Of a stretch of DNA of 64,000 nt, positions 17,381 through 27,828 are shown in pieces (within the stretch, counting starts at the first letter, position 1; the number at the start of each line of letters is the position of its first letter). Location of the stretch: positions 1-64,000 of the forward strand of contig NZ_JAUSUW010000003.1 in assembly GCF_030814435.1 (NCBI RefSeq), given 5' to 3'. The notes beneath the pieces were generated by a model that was given only the letters and a program-made list of their open reading frames with translations, was not told the DNA's origin and did no database searches. A program made the position numbers and the translations under genes. Origin of the DNA: Peteryoungia aggregata LMG 23059. Its GTDB lineage: Bacteria > Pseudomonadota > Alphaproteobacteria > Rhizobiales > Rhizobiaceae.

Positions 17381-17764
17381 ATGTCCGGACCGGGGCAGGA
17401 GACATCGGTCGGCTGGGCGCTCTTCCAATGGGACGGGCGCATCGGTCGGCGTGTCTTCATCCTCGGCTCGGCCTTCTGGATGATGGTGAATGCGGGCCTT
17501 GTCGCGCTCGCCACAGCGCGCGGTTCGGATGAAACGTTGACCATGGAACTGCTGTCGCTGTTCTTTGCCTCGATTGCACTCTCGATGGTGTCGCTGATCA
17601 TGCTCGGCATCAAGCGGCTGCATGACATAGGCCTGCCGGGCATCGGGGCCGCGCTGCTCGTCATACCCGCCTTTTCACTGATCGTTTTCTTTCTTCTCTG
17701 TGTGTGGCCTTCGTCGGCCACATCCAATCGCTACGGCCCAGCGTCAAACGAGCGCGCCGGCTGA
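17381..17764 (+). CDS. DUF805 family membrane protein
   Basis: 127-aa inner-membrane protein with three hydrophobic segments and the family motifs WDGRIGRRVFILG near the start and GIKRLHDIGLPG near residue 75. Function is unknown for the family. It sits 6 nt behind dapD and about 100 nt before dapE, so it is carried in a diaminopimelate operon, though this does not prove a role in that pathway. Confidence 0.85.
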   Translation: MSGPGQETSVGWALFQWDGRIGRRVFILGSAFWMMVNAGLVALATARGSDETLTMELLSLFFASIALSMVSLIMLGIKRLHDIGLPGIGAALLVIPAFSLIVFFLLCVWPSSATSNRYGPASNERAG

Positions 17765-17871
17765 GCATCGTGCATGGGTGACAGGCCCGAGCGGATCGGC
17801 TAACACTCGCTGATCCTCAAGTTGCCCTTCCGGTCCTGAACCGGCATGCGGCCATTCCCGTATCAGTGTCC

Positions 17872-19065
17872 ATGACCGCTACAAATCCCGTCGACGTTCT
17901 CCAGGCCCTCATCCGCTGCCCATCCGTCACGCCTGCCGAGGCCGGCGCGCTCGATGTGCTCGAAAACCTCCTGTCCCAGCTCGGCTTCACGGTCGACCGG
18001 ATGGTGGCGAAGGACCAGGACACACCCGACATCGAAAACCTCTATGCGCGCGCCGGAACGGATGGACCGCATCTGATGTTTGCCGGCCATAGCGATGTCG
18101 TGCCCGTTGGTGCCGAGACGGACTGGAGCGCTGGCCCGTTCTCCGGCGATATCAGAGACGGCATGCTTTATGGCCGTGGCGCGGTCGACATGAAGGGCGG
18201 GATCGCCTGCTTCATCGCCGCCTATGCGCGACTGGTCGAAGCCGGCAAGGTACCGAAGGGCTCGGTCTCGCTGCTGATCACCGGCGACGAAGAGGGCCCT
18301 GCCGTAAATGGCACGGTCAAGCTGCTCGAATGGGCAGCGGAGCGTGGCGAACGCTGGGATGCCTGCCTGGTCGGCGAGCCGACCAATCCAGATAGCCTCG
18401 GCGACATGATCAAGATCGGCCGGCGCGGCTCAGTTTCGGGCACAGTGACGGTCAAGGGCGTGCAGGGTCACGCAGCCTATCCGCATCTTGCCGACAATCC
18501 GGTGCGCGGCGCGCTGTCGCTGGCGAAAAGCCTGATGTTCCCGGCCTTCGACACTGGCACGGAGAACTTCCAGCCGTCGAACCTCGAAGTCACCACCATC
18601 GACGTCGGCAATGCGGCGACGAACGTCATTCCGGCTTCGGCGCGCTTCAAGTTCAACATCCGCTTCAACGACGTCTGGACTGCCGATAGCGTGAAGGCAG
18701 AAATCATTCGCCGTCTCGATGCGGCTTCCGTTGATCCCGAGCTGCGGCCGGACCGGGCTGCGATCGGCTACGACATCATTTGGTCGGAACGGCCGAGCCA
18801 TGTTTTCCTGACCCGCAACAATGCGCTGATTGCCTCACTGTCGGGCGCAATCGAGACGGTGACCGGCAAGACGCCGAAGCTCTCGACAACAGGCGGCACG
18901 TCGGATGCACGGTTCATCAAGGATTACTGCCCGGTCGTCGAATTCGGCCTGGTGGGGCAGACCATGCATATGGTCGACGAGCGGGTCGCCGTCTCGGATC
19001 TGGAAACGCTGACCGTGATCTACCAGACCTTCATCGAGCAGTGGTTCGCCCATGCCGACGCTTAA
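17872..19065 (+). CDS. dapE: Succinyl-diaminopimelate desuccinylase
   Basis: Di-zinc hydrolase that removes succinate from N-succinyl-LL-diaminopimelate. About 397 aa from the ATG at 17872; a GTG at 17866 is also in frame and neither has a clear ribosome site. M20 metal ligands are in [11 protein letters not shown] (His), [10 protein letters not shown] (Asp), GDEEGP (catalytic Glu plus ligand), VGEPTNP and, near the end, GGTSDARFI with a C-terminal His in QTMHMVDE. The gene overlaps the next one by 14 nt. Confidence 0.95.
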   Translation: MTATNPVDVLQALIRCPSVTPAEAGALDVLENLLSQLGFTVDRMVAKDQDTPDIENLYARAGTDGPHLMFAGHSDVVPVGAETDWSAGPFSGDIRDGMLYGRGAVDMKGGIACFIAAYARLVEAGKVPKGSVSLLITGDEEGPAVNGTVKLLEWAAERGERWDACLVGEPTNPDSLGDMIKIGRRGSVSGTVTVKGVQGHAAYPHLADNPVRGALSLAKSLMFPAFDTGTENFQPSNLEVTTIDVGNAATNVIPASARFKFNIRFNDVWTADSVKAEIIRRLDAASVDPELRPDRAAIGYDIIWSERPSHVFLTRNNALIASLSGAIETVTGKTPKLSTTGGTSDARFIKDYCPVVEFGLVGQTMHMVDERVAVSDLETLTVIYQTFIEQWFAHADA

Positions 19066-19648
19066 GGAGGTCGAGTTCTATCTCAAGGGCCTCTGGCTGC
19101 TGTTCAAGCAGGATCCATCAGGCTTTGCCTATCTCGACTTTACCGATCGGGGCGCGATGCGCTCCTTCTGGGCGATCCTCTGGGCGCTGCCCGCGATCCT
19201 GATCTCCTTTGCCTGGTGGCGCCTGCTCTATCTGCAGGGCCTGCCGGAGGGCACGGAGACGGGCGCCCTGTTCTTCTTCCGCCTGGCGCTGGTCGAGGCG
19301 TCCAACTGGCTTTTCCCGCTGATATTGCTCGGCATTCTGTGCTGGATGGTCGGGATCGGCGAGAAATACGCATCGATGGTCGTGGCGATCAACTGGCTCG
19401 CCGTGCCGGTATCCTATTCCTACGGCCTGCTGGTGCTGTTGATGATGTTCTTGCCAGCGCTTGCCGGTGTCGTGGCATTCCTGTGGCTCTTGTTGATGAT
19501 CACGCTGATCGCGGCTCTTTTCCGCATCGTCAGGATGATCGTAGGCGACCAGTTGCTGATGGTCTCGACCATCATCATGGTGCTACTCGTGCCGTCGATG
19601 ATCATCGCGGAAGTGCTGGAACGCTATCTCGGCGTCTATCCAGGCTGA
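19052..19648 (+). CDS. Unknown multi-pass membrane protein
   Basis: 198-aa protein with about five hydrophobic segments starting near residue 28 ([16 protein letters not shown]), after a hydrophilic N terminus resembling a cytoplasmic helix ([20 protein letters not shown]). I recognise no catalytic motif. It overlaps dapE by 14 nt, indicating translational coupling, and ends 9 nt before the facing truA stop. It appears to be a conserved unknown in rhizobia from memory of gene order; function not assigned. Confidence 0.72.
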   Translation: MPTLKEVEFYLKGLWLLFKQDPSGFAYLDFTDRGAMRSFWAILWALPAILISFAWWRLLYLQGLPEGTETGALFFFRLALVEASNWLFPLILLGILCWMVGIGEKYASMVVAINWLAVPVSYSYGLLVLLMMFLPALAGVVAFLWLLLMITLIAALFRIVRMIVGDQLLMVSTIIMVLLVPSMIIAEVLERYLGVYPG

Positions 19649-19657
19649 AAATGCATC

Positions 19658-20425
19658 TCAGCCGCGGAACGGCTCGTCGCCTGGATAATCCACCCTCATG
19701 AAGAACAGCCCCTCGGGCGGCGCGACCGGTCCGCAGGCCGCACGGTCGCGGGCGTCGAGTGCTGCGCGCACATCTGACGGTGTCATCTTGCCCTCGCCCG
19801 CCAGCTTCAACGTGCCGGCGAAGGAGCGGATCTGGTTGTGCAGGAAGCTCTGGGCGGTTGCGCGGATCTCGATGAGTTCACCGGAGCACGTGACATCCAG
19901 GCGATCGAGCGTCCTCACCGGGCTCTTCGCCTGACAGTGGGCGGAACGGAAGGTGGTGAAGTCGTGGTGACCGACGAGCTGCTGGGCAGCTTCGTGCATG
20001 GCCTCGGGATCGAGCGGCTTCGGCACCCACCACGCGCGCTTGTCCTCCAGCGCCAGGCGCGCCGGACGGGTGATGATGCGGTAGAGATAATGGCGGCGGA
20101 GCGCCGAGAAGCGGGCGTCAAACTCGTCCGGCACCGCCTGGACATCGAGCACGGCGACCTGTTCGGATGCCATTGCCAGGTGGGCATTCAGCGCATTGCG
20201 CAGCTTGTGTGGCACCCAGTCGCGGGAGAGATCGGCATGGATCACCTGGCCCATGGCGTGCACGCCGGAATCGGTGCGGCCGGCACCCCGGATGACCACG
20301 GTCTCACTAGTCAACGACAGGATCGCCTGTTCGAGGGCGGCCTGGATGGAATGGCCGTTCTCCTGGCGCTGCCAGCCCACATAGGCCGAGCCATCATATT
20401 CGACGGTCATCCGAAAGCGGGGCAT
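19658..20425 (-). CDS. truA: tRNA pseudouridine(38-40) synthase
   Basis: Converts U38-U40 of the anticodon arm to pseudouridine. 255 aa with the catalytic motif [15 protein letters not shown] (Asp52), the N-terminal [14 protein letters not shown] and the YRIITRP and [13 protein letters not shown] segments of the family. The ATG overlaps the fmt stop by one base (TGATG), so translation is coupled. Last gene of def-fmt-truA. Confidence 0.96.
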   Translation of the reverse strand: MPRFRMTVEYDGSAYVGWQRQENGHSIQAALEQAILSLTSETVVIRGAGRTDSGVHAMGQVIHADLSRDWVPHKLRNALNAHLAMASEQVAVLDVQAVPDEFDARFSALRRHYLYRIITRPARLALEDKRAWWVPKPLDPEAMHEAAQQLVGHHDFTTFRSAHCQAKSPVRTLDRLDVTCSGELIEIRATAQSFLHNQIRSFAGTLKLAGEGKMTPSDVRAALDARDRAACGPVAPPEGLFFMRVDYPGDEPFRG

Positions 20426-21369
20426 CAGGCGATCACCGTGCCCTTGGGTAAGGGCGTGCCGCGCAGGAATTCCTCCGCGCTCAACGCCTTGCCTCCGGCC
20501 TTCTGGAGACGCACGAGGCTGACCGCGCCCGCACCGCAGGCGATCGTCAGATGATCGTCAAGTGCCGTCCCCGGAGCGGCGAGCGTCCCCTCCCCTTGAA
20601 CCAGATGCGAGGCAAGAAGCTTGACCCGCTCAAGCTTGCCGCCGACCTCAATCTCGGTCCAGGCGCCCGGAAAGGGAGAGAGGCCATGGATGTGGTTGTG
20701 GACCGCAGTGGCCGGGCGGGAGAAGTCTACACGGGTCTCGGCCTTGTCGATCTTGGCGGCATAAAGCACGCCCTCTTGCGCCTGAACGACCGTTTCCAGC
20801 GTACCGGCTTCGAGCCTCGCCATGGCCTCGACCATGGCTTCGGCGCCGACAATGCTCAAGGCGTCGTGCAGTTCGCCGGCAGTCATATCGGGGCCGATCG
20901 CGACCTTGCGGGTGAGCGCGACGGGGCCGGTGTCGAGGCCCTTGTCCATTTTCATCACCATCATGCCGGTTTCGGCATCGCCGGCCATGATGGCGCGCTG
21001 GATCGGTGCTGCACCCCGCCAGCGCGGCAGCAAAGAGGCATGGCCATTATAGGCCCCGAGCCGCGTGCCGTTGAGGATCGCCTCGGGCAACAGAAGGCCA
21101 TAGGCGACGACGACGGCGACGTCGGCGCCCAAGGCGACGAAAGCTTCGCGATCGGCGGGATCACGGAAATTCAGAGGGTGACGAACCTCTATGCCGAGGT
21201 TTTCGGCCGCCTGATGAACCGGGGATTTCTGCAGGTCGAGGCCACGGCGACCACCGGGACGGGGCGGCTGCGAATAGGCCATGACAATCTGGTGGCCCGC
21301 CGCATGCAGCGCTTTCAGGGTCGCGACGGAAAAGTCCGGCGTGCCCATGAAGATGATGCGAAGTGCCAT
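20425..21369 (-). CDS. fmt: Methionyl-tRNA formyltransferase
   Basis: Formylates initiator Met-tRNA from 10-formyl-THF. 314 aa from the ATG at 21369 ([13 protein letters not shown]); the frame is open to 21438 but the upstream part is not family-like. Signature [18 protein letters not shown] holds the catalytic Asn-His-Asp environment, with the mobile-loop-like PPRPGGRRG around residues 38-46. The C-terminal OB-like domain follows about residue 205. It lies between def and truA. Confidence 0.96.
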   Translation of the reverse strand: MALRIIFMGTPDFSVATLKALHAAGHQIVMAYSQPPRPGGRRGLDLQKSPVHQAAENLGIEVRHPLNFRDPADREAFVALGADVAVVVAYGLLLPEAILNGTRLGAYNGHASLLPRWRGAAPIQRAIMAGDAETGMMVMKMDKGLDTGPVALTRKVAIGPDMTAGELHDALSIVGAEAMVEAMARLEAGTLETVVQAQEGVLYAAKIDKAETRVDFSRPATAVHNHIHGLSPFPGAWTEIEVGGKLERVKLLASHLVQGEGTLAAPGTALDDHLTIACGAGAVSLVRLQKAGGKALSAEEFLRGTPLPKGTVIA

Positions 21370-21432
21370 CGTGTCTGCCTTCAAGCGCGGGTTAAATGAC
21401 GCCCAGAGCATTCCCGGCGAAAACGGAGACGC

Positions 21433-21502
21433 CGTCAATGCTCTATCATTTTGTTTTTACGCAATTCCGAACGCAAAACCGCTTCGCACTTTTGTTGGAT
21501 TT
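21433..21502 (-). repeat. Probable dispersed intergenic repeat (def-fmt gap)
   Basis: The 141-nt gap between fmt and def contains a minus-strand motif with AAAGTGCGAAGCGG, TTGCGTTCGGAATTGCG, TAAAAACAAAATGATAGAGC. This composition matches a short repeat that recurs many times in Rhizobiales intergenic regions. A single copy is present here, so the repeat status rests on recall and not on this window. Confidence 0.5.
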
Positions 21503-21510
21503 GCTCGATA

Positions 21511-22023
21511 TCAGATCTTCTGACGGGCGGCCTTGGTGAACCTCTTGATCACCATCTCGCGCTTCAGGCGGGAGATGTGATCGATGAAGAGCACGCCGTT
21601 CAAATGGTCGATCTCGTGCTGAAGGCAAGTGGCGAGCAGGCCGTCAGCCTCCGTCAGCTGTTCCTTGCCGTCACGACCGATCGACTTCACCGTGATTGCG
21701 GCCGGGCGTTCGACCTCGGCATAATAGTCCGGGATCGACAGGCAGCCTTCCTCATAGACCGAGCGCTCGTCGGAGCTTTTCAGGATCTCGGGATTGATGA
21801 AGACGAGCGGCTTTCGCCCCTCGTCCTCCTTCGACAGATCAATGACGAGAAGCCGGCGCGGCACGCCGACCTGTATTGCGGCCAGGCCGATGCCGGGCGC
21901 CTCGTACATGGTTTCGAGCATATCGTCGATGAACTGCTCAAGCTCGGCGTCAACGCGCTCGATGGGCGCGGACACCTGGCGCAGCAGGGGATCGGGCAGG
22001 ATGATGAGAGGCTTGATGGTCAT
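21511..22023 (-). CDS. def: Peptide deformylase
   Basis: Iron/zinc hydrolase removing N-formyl groups from new proteins, the partner of Fmt. 170 aa with the three family motifs: [10 protein letters not shown] (I), [14 protein letters not shown] (II, metal Cys) and [15 protein letters not shown] (III, two metal His and catalytic Glu). All active-site residues are present. First gene of def-fmt-truA; a strong hairpin (22051-22081) separates it from the globin receptor gene upstream. Confidence 0.97.
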   Translation of the reverse strand: MTIKPLIILPDPLLRQVSAPIERVDAELEQFIDDMLETMYEAPGIGLAAIQVGVPRRLLVIDLSKEDEGRKPLVFINPEILKSSDERSVYEEGCLSIPDYYAEVERPAAITVKSIGRDGKEQLTEADGLLATCLQHEIDHLNGVLFIDHISRLKREMVIKRFTKAARQKI

Positions 22024-22050
22024 GGCCTCCCTTAGCGCAAGTTCCAGACG

Positions 22051-22081
22051 GAGGAAACGGAAAAAACGCTTCCGTTTCCTC
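22051..22081. terminator. Hairpin upstream of def
   Basis: GAGGAAACGGA (22051-22061) and TCCGTTTCCTC (22071-22081) give a perfect 11-bp stem with a 9-nt loop. It lies just after the stop of the leftward globin receptor gene and probably ends or stabilises that transcript; there is no T run after the stem. Confidence 0.55.
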
Positions 22082-22095
22082 GTTTCTAAGCCCGG

Positions 22096-23598
22096 TCAGG
22101 CGACGCGGCGCTCCATCTGGCGGCGCGCCGGTGGCGCGGCGTCGGCACGGGTGCGGATCTGTGACAACTGCTCGACGAGGCCCGCAACCTCGGCACGCAG
22201 GCGGCGCGTCTCGTCCGAGGTACGATCGACCATGTCGCTGTTCTCATGGGTCAGCAGATCCATGCTGCGGGTCGCCTGATTGACCTCGTTCACGCCGATC
22301 GCCTGGTCCTTGGCGGCGGTGGCGATGTCGGAGACGAAGGTGTCGATGGCATCGATGCGGGCGATGATATCGTTCAGCGCCTCGCCGGTGCCGGTGACGA
22401 GGCCGACGCCTGCCTTGACCTGATCGGAGCTCTGCGAAATCAGTTGCTTGATTTCCTTGGCGGCATCGGCGCTGCGCTGGGCAAGCTGACGAACTTCCTG
22501 GGCAACGACGGCGAAACCCTTGCCGGCATCACCGGCACGCGCGGCCTCGACGCCGGCATTCAACGCCAGCAGATTGGTCTGGAAAGCGATCTCGTCGATG
22601 ACGCCGATGATCTTGGAGATCTCGGTCGATGACTTCTCGATCGCGCCCATGGCGGAGACGGCCTGTGAGACGACGGTTCCGGAGCTCTTTGCCTGCTGCT
22701 GGGTATCGCGGACGGCCAGCGAAGCGCGCTCGGCATTGGCTGCCGTCTGGCTGACGCTGACGGAGAGCTGTTGCAAGGCGGTCGAGCTTTGCTGGACACC
22801 GCCGGCCTGGCGGGTGGTGCGGCTGGCAAGCTCGCTGGATGCGTGGGCGATCGCATCGGTGCCGTTCAGGATTTCTTCCGAGGCGCGGCGGATCGCGGCG
22901 AAGGAGGTATTCAGGCGGTCGACCGTGTCGTTGTAATGGCCGGCCATCTCCTTGAAATTCTCTGGCAGGTCGGTGGTCATGCGGGCTTCGAAATCACCCT
23001 GGGCAAGCGATTCCAGGCCACGCCGCAGATGCTCCATGGCAATCGCCTGGTCAGCCTCGAAACGGGCGCGCTCCTCTTCGAGCGCCTTGCGCCTTGACTC
23101 AAGCTCTTCGAGATAGACGGAGATCGAATAGTCCATATCGAGCATGGCGGCCTTCACGACCGCTCGAAGCTTCTCGCCGAGCGAAATCGCATGCTGCTTG
23201 CCGAAGGGGAAAGGCCAATGCTTGACGAGGACGCCAGAGAGAAGCTCGCCGACCAGCATCGAATAGCCGCCGATATACCAGCGCGGCTCGAGACCGATCC
23301 GGGCATGGGCCTTGCCGACGGCGGTGACGCCCTTGACGTAGTTCTCGTCGAAATTGCCACCGGCGACCTTATCCCAGTGGCCGATCTGGGCGTTCTTTGC
23401 GCCGTTCATATGGGCGCCGTCGCGGAAGTGGCCGGCGATCTTTCCGGTCTTCGTCACCTTGGCGTAGAACTTGTCGAGCGCGCCACCCAGCACCTCCCTG
23501 ATCGAAGGACGCAACTCGGCAAGCGTGCTGCGCGTCTTCTGATCGATCTCAAGAAATTCGAGACGTTCGGACAGATCGGTCTGGGATTTTGTGGTCAT
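22096..23598 (-). CDS. Globin-coupled methyl-accepting chemotaxis protein 1
   Basis: Soluble haem-based aerotaxis receptor of the HemAT type, 500 aa from the ATG at 23598. A protoglobin-like sensor fills about residues 1-175; the proximal haem ligand is His98 in [24 protein letters not shown]-like linker (about 200-260) leads to the MCP signalling domain, whose hairpin tip contains [20 protein letters not shown]. No membrane segment is present. The frame is open to 23673 but those residues are not globin-like. A closely related second copy lies directly upstream. Oxygen is the expected ligand; NO or CO are possible. Confidence 0.92.
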   Translation of the reverse strand: MTTKSQTDLSERLEFLEIDQKTRSTLAELRPSIREVLGGALDKFYAKVTKTGKIAGHFRDGAHMNGAKNAQIGHWDKVAGGNFDENYVKGVTAVGKAHARIGLEPRWYIGGYSMLVGELLSGVLVKHWPFPFGKQHAISLGEKLRAVVKAAMLDMDYSISVYLEELESRRKALEEERARFEADQAIAMEHLRRGLESLAQGDFEARMTTDLPENFKEMAGHYNDTVDRLNTSFAAIRRASEEILNGTDAIAHASSELASRTTRQAGGVQQSSTALQQLSVSVSQTAANAERASLAVRDTQQQAKSSGTVVSQAVSAMGAIEKSSTEISKIIGVIDEIAFQTNLLALNAGVEAARAGDAGKGFAVVAQEVRQLAQRSADAAKEIKQLISQSSDQVKAGVGLVTGTGEALNDIIARIDAIDTFVSDIATAAKDQAIGVNEVNQATRSMDLLTHENSDMVDRTSDETRRLRAEVAGLVEQLSQIRTRADAAPPARRQMERRVA

Positions 23599-23711
23599 GA
23601 TGCGACGCCGACTCTTGGTTTGACTGTTATCAATCAGAACTGTCACGGTTTGCTGAACAGATTCTAAACGCACGGCGACAAATGGTGCCGCCGTGCGGTG
23701 ATCCCGTCGGT

Positions 23712-25226
23712 TTAGCCCGCCATGCGGTAGGCTGCCTGGCTGGCGTTTTGCGACCAGCCGCCTGATGTCTTGAAGCCGTGCAGGGCATGGACCAGCCGAC
23801 CGGCCTCCTCGCGGAGTGTCGCCGTCTGGGCCGAGCTCTCCTCGACCATGGCGGCGTTGCGCTGCGTGATCTGGTCCATGGACTGAACGGAGGTGTTGAC
23901 CTCGCGCAGGCCGCCCGACTGGTCGGCCGCAGCCGAGGCAATCTTGCTGACGATCTCGTTGATCTCGCCGATGCGGACGATGATCTTGCCGAGGGCATCG
24001 CCGGCATTGTTGACGAGGCCGACACCTGCCTCGACCTGGGTCGAACTCTGGGAAATCAGATTCTTGATCTCACGGGCGGCATTGGCGCAGCGCTGGGCGA
24101 GTTCACGGACTTCCTGGGCTACGACGGCAAAGCCGCGACCGGCCTCGCCGGCACGGGCCGCCTCGACCCCGGCGTTGAGAGCGAGAAGATTGGTCTGGAA
24201 GGCAATCTCGTCGATGACGCCGATGATCTTGGAGATCTCCTCGGAGGATTTCTCGATGGCACCCATGGCATCAACGGCCCGTGACACGACCTCTTCCGAG
24301 ACGCGGGCCTCGGTCAGGGCGACGCCCACGACTTGGGATGCCTCCTTGGCGCCGTCGGCAGTCAGCGTGACGTTCTGGGTGAGCTCATGCAGGGCTGCCG
24401 TGCTCTCTTCGAGACCAGCGGCCTGCTGCTCGGTGCGCTGGGCGAGATCATCGGTGGCATCTGAGATGGCAGCCGTCGACTTGAAGATCTCGTCGGCGGA
24501 ATGGCGCACGATGACGATGGTCGAACGCAGGGCTTCGACGGAGGCGTTGTAATCGGTTGCCATCTGGGCAAAGTTTGCCGGAAGATCGGTCGGCAGGCGG
24601 GAATCGAGATCACCGGCTGACAGTTTGGCGAGTGCGCCGCGCAGGGCGGCCAGTGCGGTCGCCTGCTCGGCCTCGGCCTGCAGCCGTGCATCCTCTGCAG
24701 CCTGACGCTGCTCAGCCAGAATCTGGAGGTAGACCGAGATGGAATAGTCCATGTCGAGCAGGGCGGCCTTGACCACCACCGAGATTTCCTCGGCGAGCTG
24801 TTCCGATTTCTGGCGGCCGAAGCGGCTCGGCCAGCGCTCGCGCGTGACCGCGTGCACAAGCTGTTCCAGAACCAGCGCATAGCCGCCGATATACCACCGA
24901 GGCTCAAGACCGATGCGGGCATGGGCCTTGCCGACCTTGGTGACGCCCTCGACATAGCTGTCGGTGAAGTCAGCGGTGCCAACGATGCCCCAATGGTCTT
25001 CCTGGCGCTTCTTGGCGCTCTTCATGTGATCATCGTTGCGGAAGAAGGCTGCCGTTTCCGGCACCTTGCGCACCTTTTCGTAGAAGATATCAAGCGCGCC
25101 GCCGATATTCTTGCGGATCAACGGACCAAGCCGGCGCAACGTTTCTCGTCCACGGTCGTCAAGCCCCAGAAAACGGAGGCGGTTCTTCAGATCTGAGTTC
25201 TCGTTTTGCGACACCATGTCCGGCAT
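23712..25226 (-). CDS. Globin-coupled methyl-accepting chemotaxis protein 2
   Basis: Second HemAT-like receptor, 504 aa from the ATG at 25226, which has AGGAAAG upstream. The globin domain (about 12-180) carries proximal His102 in [19 protein letters not shown]; the linker and MCP tip ([20 protein letters not shown]) match those of its neighbour. The globin domains differ in the distal half: this copy has [19 protein letters not shown] where copy 1 has [19 protein letters not shown], suggesting different ligand affinity. The gap to copy 1 is 113 nt, so both may share a transcript or respond separately. Neither protein has a CheR-binding C-terminal pentapeptide. Confidence 0.92.
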   Translation of the reverse strand: MPDMVSQNENSDLKNRLRFLGLDDRGRETLRRLGPLIRKNIGGALDIFYEKVRKVPETAAFFRNDDHMKSAKKRQEDHWGIVGTADFTDSYVEGVTKVGKAHARIGLEPRWYIGGYALVLEQLVHAVTRERWPSRFGRQKSEQLAEEISVVVKAALLDMDYSISVYLQILAEQRQAAEDARLQAEAEQATALAALRGALAKLSAGDLDSRLPTDLPANFAQMATDYNASVEALRSTIVIVRHSADEIFKSTAAISDATDDLAQRTEQQAAGLEESTAALHELTQNVTLTADGAKEASQVVGVALTEARVSEEVVSRAVDAMGAIEKSSEEISKIIGVIDEIAFQTNLLALNAGVEAARAGEAGRGFAVVAQEVRELAQRCANAAREIKNLISQSSTQVEAGVGLVNNAGDALGKIIVRIGEINEIVSKIASAAADQSGGLREVNTSVQSMDQITQRNAAMVEESSAQTATLREEAGRLVHALHGFKTSGGWSQNASQAAYRMAG

Positions 25227-25509
25227 ATCACTTTCCTGGCTCCAAACATCAGCGATCACTGATGGACGAATCTCAGGGAATTCTAAAATGGTAAAGGTTC
25301 GGTTGCCTCTTCGGAGCGTTTTTTAGCTTTTTCAGAGAAGGACCGAACGCCATGAACGGAAAACATCCATGTTTCCGCGCTTCTCTTGATTATCGTCATA
25401 TACTAAAGGCGCGAAATAAAGTTGGTCGCGCAACCTCAGGGCATGGATTTGAGCGCGACCGTTCACTCTTTGATCTGTTGTCAATGTCCGAATCAGCTAT
25501 CATCAATCC

Positions 25510-26733
25510 ATGACGAATCTCGACATTTCGGCGGTGACCATCGGCTCAGTCACCCTTTCACCCGCCTTCCTGCTGGGGCTTGCGGCGGTGGTTCTGCTGC
25601 TCCCGATCCTCACCGTCGTGATCGTGGCGCTGAGGGCGGCGCGGGCGCGCGCCGAGATGCGGGAAGACGCTCTGCGGCGCGACGAAGCGGCGGAAGCAAG
25701 GCTCGCGGAACTCCTCAAGGCTCAGGCCGAGATGCAGGGACGGCTTGCGACCATGGCCGAAGTGTTCGGCAGCCGGCAGGCGGAGCTCAACCAGTCGATC
25801 AGCCAGCGGCTCGACGGCATGACGCACCGGCTCGGCGTGACGATTACCGAGCAGACCAAGTCGACGCATGACAACCTGCGCACGCTGCAGGAGCGGCTGG
25901 CCGTGATCGATGCGGCGCAGAACAATATCCAGTCGCTGGCGAAGGATGTGGTGGGCCTGCAGGCAATCCTTTCCAACAAGCAGACTCGTGGTGCCTTCGG
26001 GCAGTCGCGGATGGAGACGATCGTCGCCGACGGGCTGCCAATGGGCGCCTATGCTTTCCAGACGACGCTGTCGAACGGGTCGCGTCCCGACTGTACCATC
26101 CGGATGCCGAATAACTCGCCGCCACTCGTGGTCGATGCAAAGTTCCCGCTGGAGGCCTGGAACACAATCCGCGACACCGACAATTCGGACCACAAGAAGG
26201 CTGCGTCGCAACAGTTTCGCCGGGACATGGAGGTGCATATCCGTGACATCTCGGAGAAGTACCTGATCGCCGGTGAAACCCAGGACATGGCCTTCCTCTT
26301 CGTGCCGTCCGAGTCGATCTTCGCCGAGATCCACGAGAACTTCGAAGGCATCGTGCAGAAAGCGCACCGGCAGAAGGTAGTCATCGTCTCGCCCTCCCTG
26401 CTCATGCTATCGATCCAGGTGATCCAGGCGGTGCTGAAGGATCAGCGAATGCGCGAGCAGGCGCATCTGATCCAGGGCGAAGTGATCCGACTGATGGAGG
26501 ACCTCGGCCGCCTCGACGACCGGACGCGCAAACTGCAGAGCCACTTTCTCGCGGCCCAGAAGGACGTCGAGCAGATCCTCACCTCCTCGGACAAGCTGGC
26601 CAAGCGCGGCGCCAAGATCGAGGCGATGGAGTTCGAGGCCCCCGGCGGACGCGTGGACAGCGAGGAGGTTCCCTCCCGGGCCGTGGAAAACCGGACAGGC
26701 CTGCTCAAGCTCAGAGTTGTTGACGAGGACTGA
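25510..26733 (+). CDS. rmuC: DNA recombination protein RmuC
   Basis: 407-aa protein with an N-terminal membrane helix (about 15-40), a long coiled coil (about 45-150) and the RmuC PD-(D/E)XK-like domain starting near SNKQTRGAFGQSRMETI, with the DAKFPLEAW segment that carries likely nuclease residues. RmuC limits sequence inversions at short repeats in E. coli; the enzymatic activity is inferred from fold. The ATG at 25510 has no clear ribosome site. The 283-nt gap upstream, shared with the divergent globin receptor, holds nothing else I can identify. Confidence 0.9.
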   Translation: MTNLDISAVTIGSVTLSPAFLLGLAAVVLLLPILTVVIVALRAARARAEMREDALRRDEAAEARLAELLKAQAEMQGRLATMAEVFGSRQAELNQSISQRLDGMTHRLGVTITEQTKSTHDNLRTLQERLAVIDAAQNNIQSLAKDVVGLQAILSNKQTRGAFGQSRMETIVADGLPMGAYAFQTTLSNGSRPDCTIRMPNNSPPLVVDAKFPLEAWNTIRDTDNSDHKKAASQQFRRDMEVHIRDISEKYLIAGETQDMAFLFVPSESIFAEIHENFEGIVQKAHRQKVVIVSPSLLMLSIQVIQAVLKDQRMREQAHLIQGEVIRLMEDLGRLDDRTRKLQSHFLAAQKDVEQILTSSDKLAKRGAKIEAMEFEAPGGRVDSEEVPSRAVENRTGLLKLRVVDED

Positions 26734-26779
26734 GCCCCTGGTCCAAAAGGACGGAGAACCCTAGGGAGGCCCCTCGCTC

Positions 26780-27679
26780 ATGATCACCGTCTTCGGCTCC
26801 ATCAACATGGATCTCGTCGCCACCACGCCCCGCCTTCCGAAACCGGGCGAAACCGTCCCGGGCACAGGCTTTGCCACAGCGGCCGGCGGCAAGGGGGCAA
26901 ACCAGGCACTGGCCGCGCGGCGTGCCGGCGCGAGCGTCCGGATGGTGGGCGCGGTGGGTCGCGACGAATTCGCCGCCCCTGCCCTCGACCTGCTCGAGAA
27001 GGCCGGAACGGATCTTTCCGGCGTCGCGCGCATGGACGGACCGACGGGCACGGCGCTGATCCTGGTCGGTGGAGATGGCGAGAACATGATCGCGGTGGTC
27101 CCGGGTGCAAACGGCACGGTGAGCCCGGACCAGGCCCGGGCGGCGCTTGCCGAGACTGCGGTCAACAACATCCTGATGCTGCAGCTCGAAGTGCCCGTGG
27201 CGTCCGTGAAGGCTGCACTGGAGAGTGCCAGGAAGCATGGCGTGCGCACCGTGCTGAACACAGCGCCTCTGATCGAGGAGGCGGCAGCGCTGGCGCAGCT
27301 TGCCGATATCGTCATCGCCAACGAAACAGAATTCGTGCGTCTGGTCGGCCGCGACAGCCTGAGCGCCGAGCTCAGAGAAGACATGCTGCTCGATATGCAC
27401 AGGAAGACCGGCCAGGTGCTGATCATCACACTCGGAGCGGACGGAGTGGTTGCTGCCGAAGGCGGCACCCTGCATCGTACCCAGGGGCTGAAGATCGAGC
27501 CGGTGGACACCGTGGGTGCAGGCGACACCTTCTGCGGCTACCTCGCCGCCAGCCTCGATGCCGGCCTGCCATTCGACAAAGCGCTGCGACGCGCGGCCGT
27601 CGCCGGTTCCCTCGCCTGCCTCAAGGCCGGGGCGCAACCGTCAATCCCCACCGCCTCCGAGGTCGACACTGCCCTTTGA
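26780..27679 (+). CDS. rbsK: Ribokinase
   Basis: PfkB-family sugar kinase, 299 aa, phosphorylating D-ribose to ribose-5-phosphate. N-terminal FGSINMDLVATTPRLPKPGE and AAGGKGANQALAARRAG match the substrate-binding PfkB signature 1; signature 2 is DTVGAGDTFCGYLAA, with the catalytic base Asp in GAGD. It lies 46 nt behind rmuC and 150 nt before a chemoreceptor gene, with a nucleoside hydrolase beyond, which suggests use of ribose freed from nucleosides. No ribose ABC transporter is in view. A related sugar (deoxyribose) cannot be excluded. Confidence 0.9.
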   Translation: MITVFGSINMDLVATTPRLPKPGETVPGTGFATAAGGKGANQALAARRAGASVRMVGAVGRDEFAAPALDLLEKAGTDLSGVARMDGPTGTALILVGGDGENMIAVVPGANGTVSPDQARAALAETAVNNILMLQLEVPVASVKAALESARKHGVRTVLNTAPLIEEAAALAQLADIVIANETEFVRLVGRDSLSAELREDMLLDMHRKTGQVLIITLGADGVVAAEGGTLHRTQGLKIEPVDTVGAGDTFCGYLAASLDAGLPFDKALRRAAVAGSLACLKAGAQPSIPTASEVDTAL

Positions 27680-27828
27680 CCGGACACGGTGGCAAAAGGG
27701 CTTCATAGGCCATTAATCAATGCTCAATAAGCTCACCCTCAACAGGGTGTGCGATTGCGTGCCCGGCCGCGCCATGAGGGCGCGGAAGGTGTGCTCCTGC
27801 GTCCAGATCCTCACTTGCCGAGGCTCCC

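Noticed and set aside
16376..17623. N-terminal extension of the LOG protein
   Set aside because: The open frame runs antisense across dapD; a good ribosome site supports the start at 16375.
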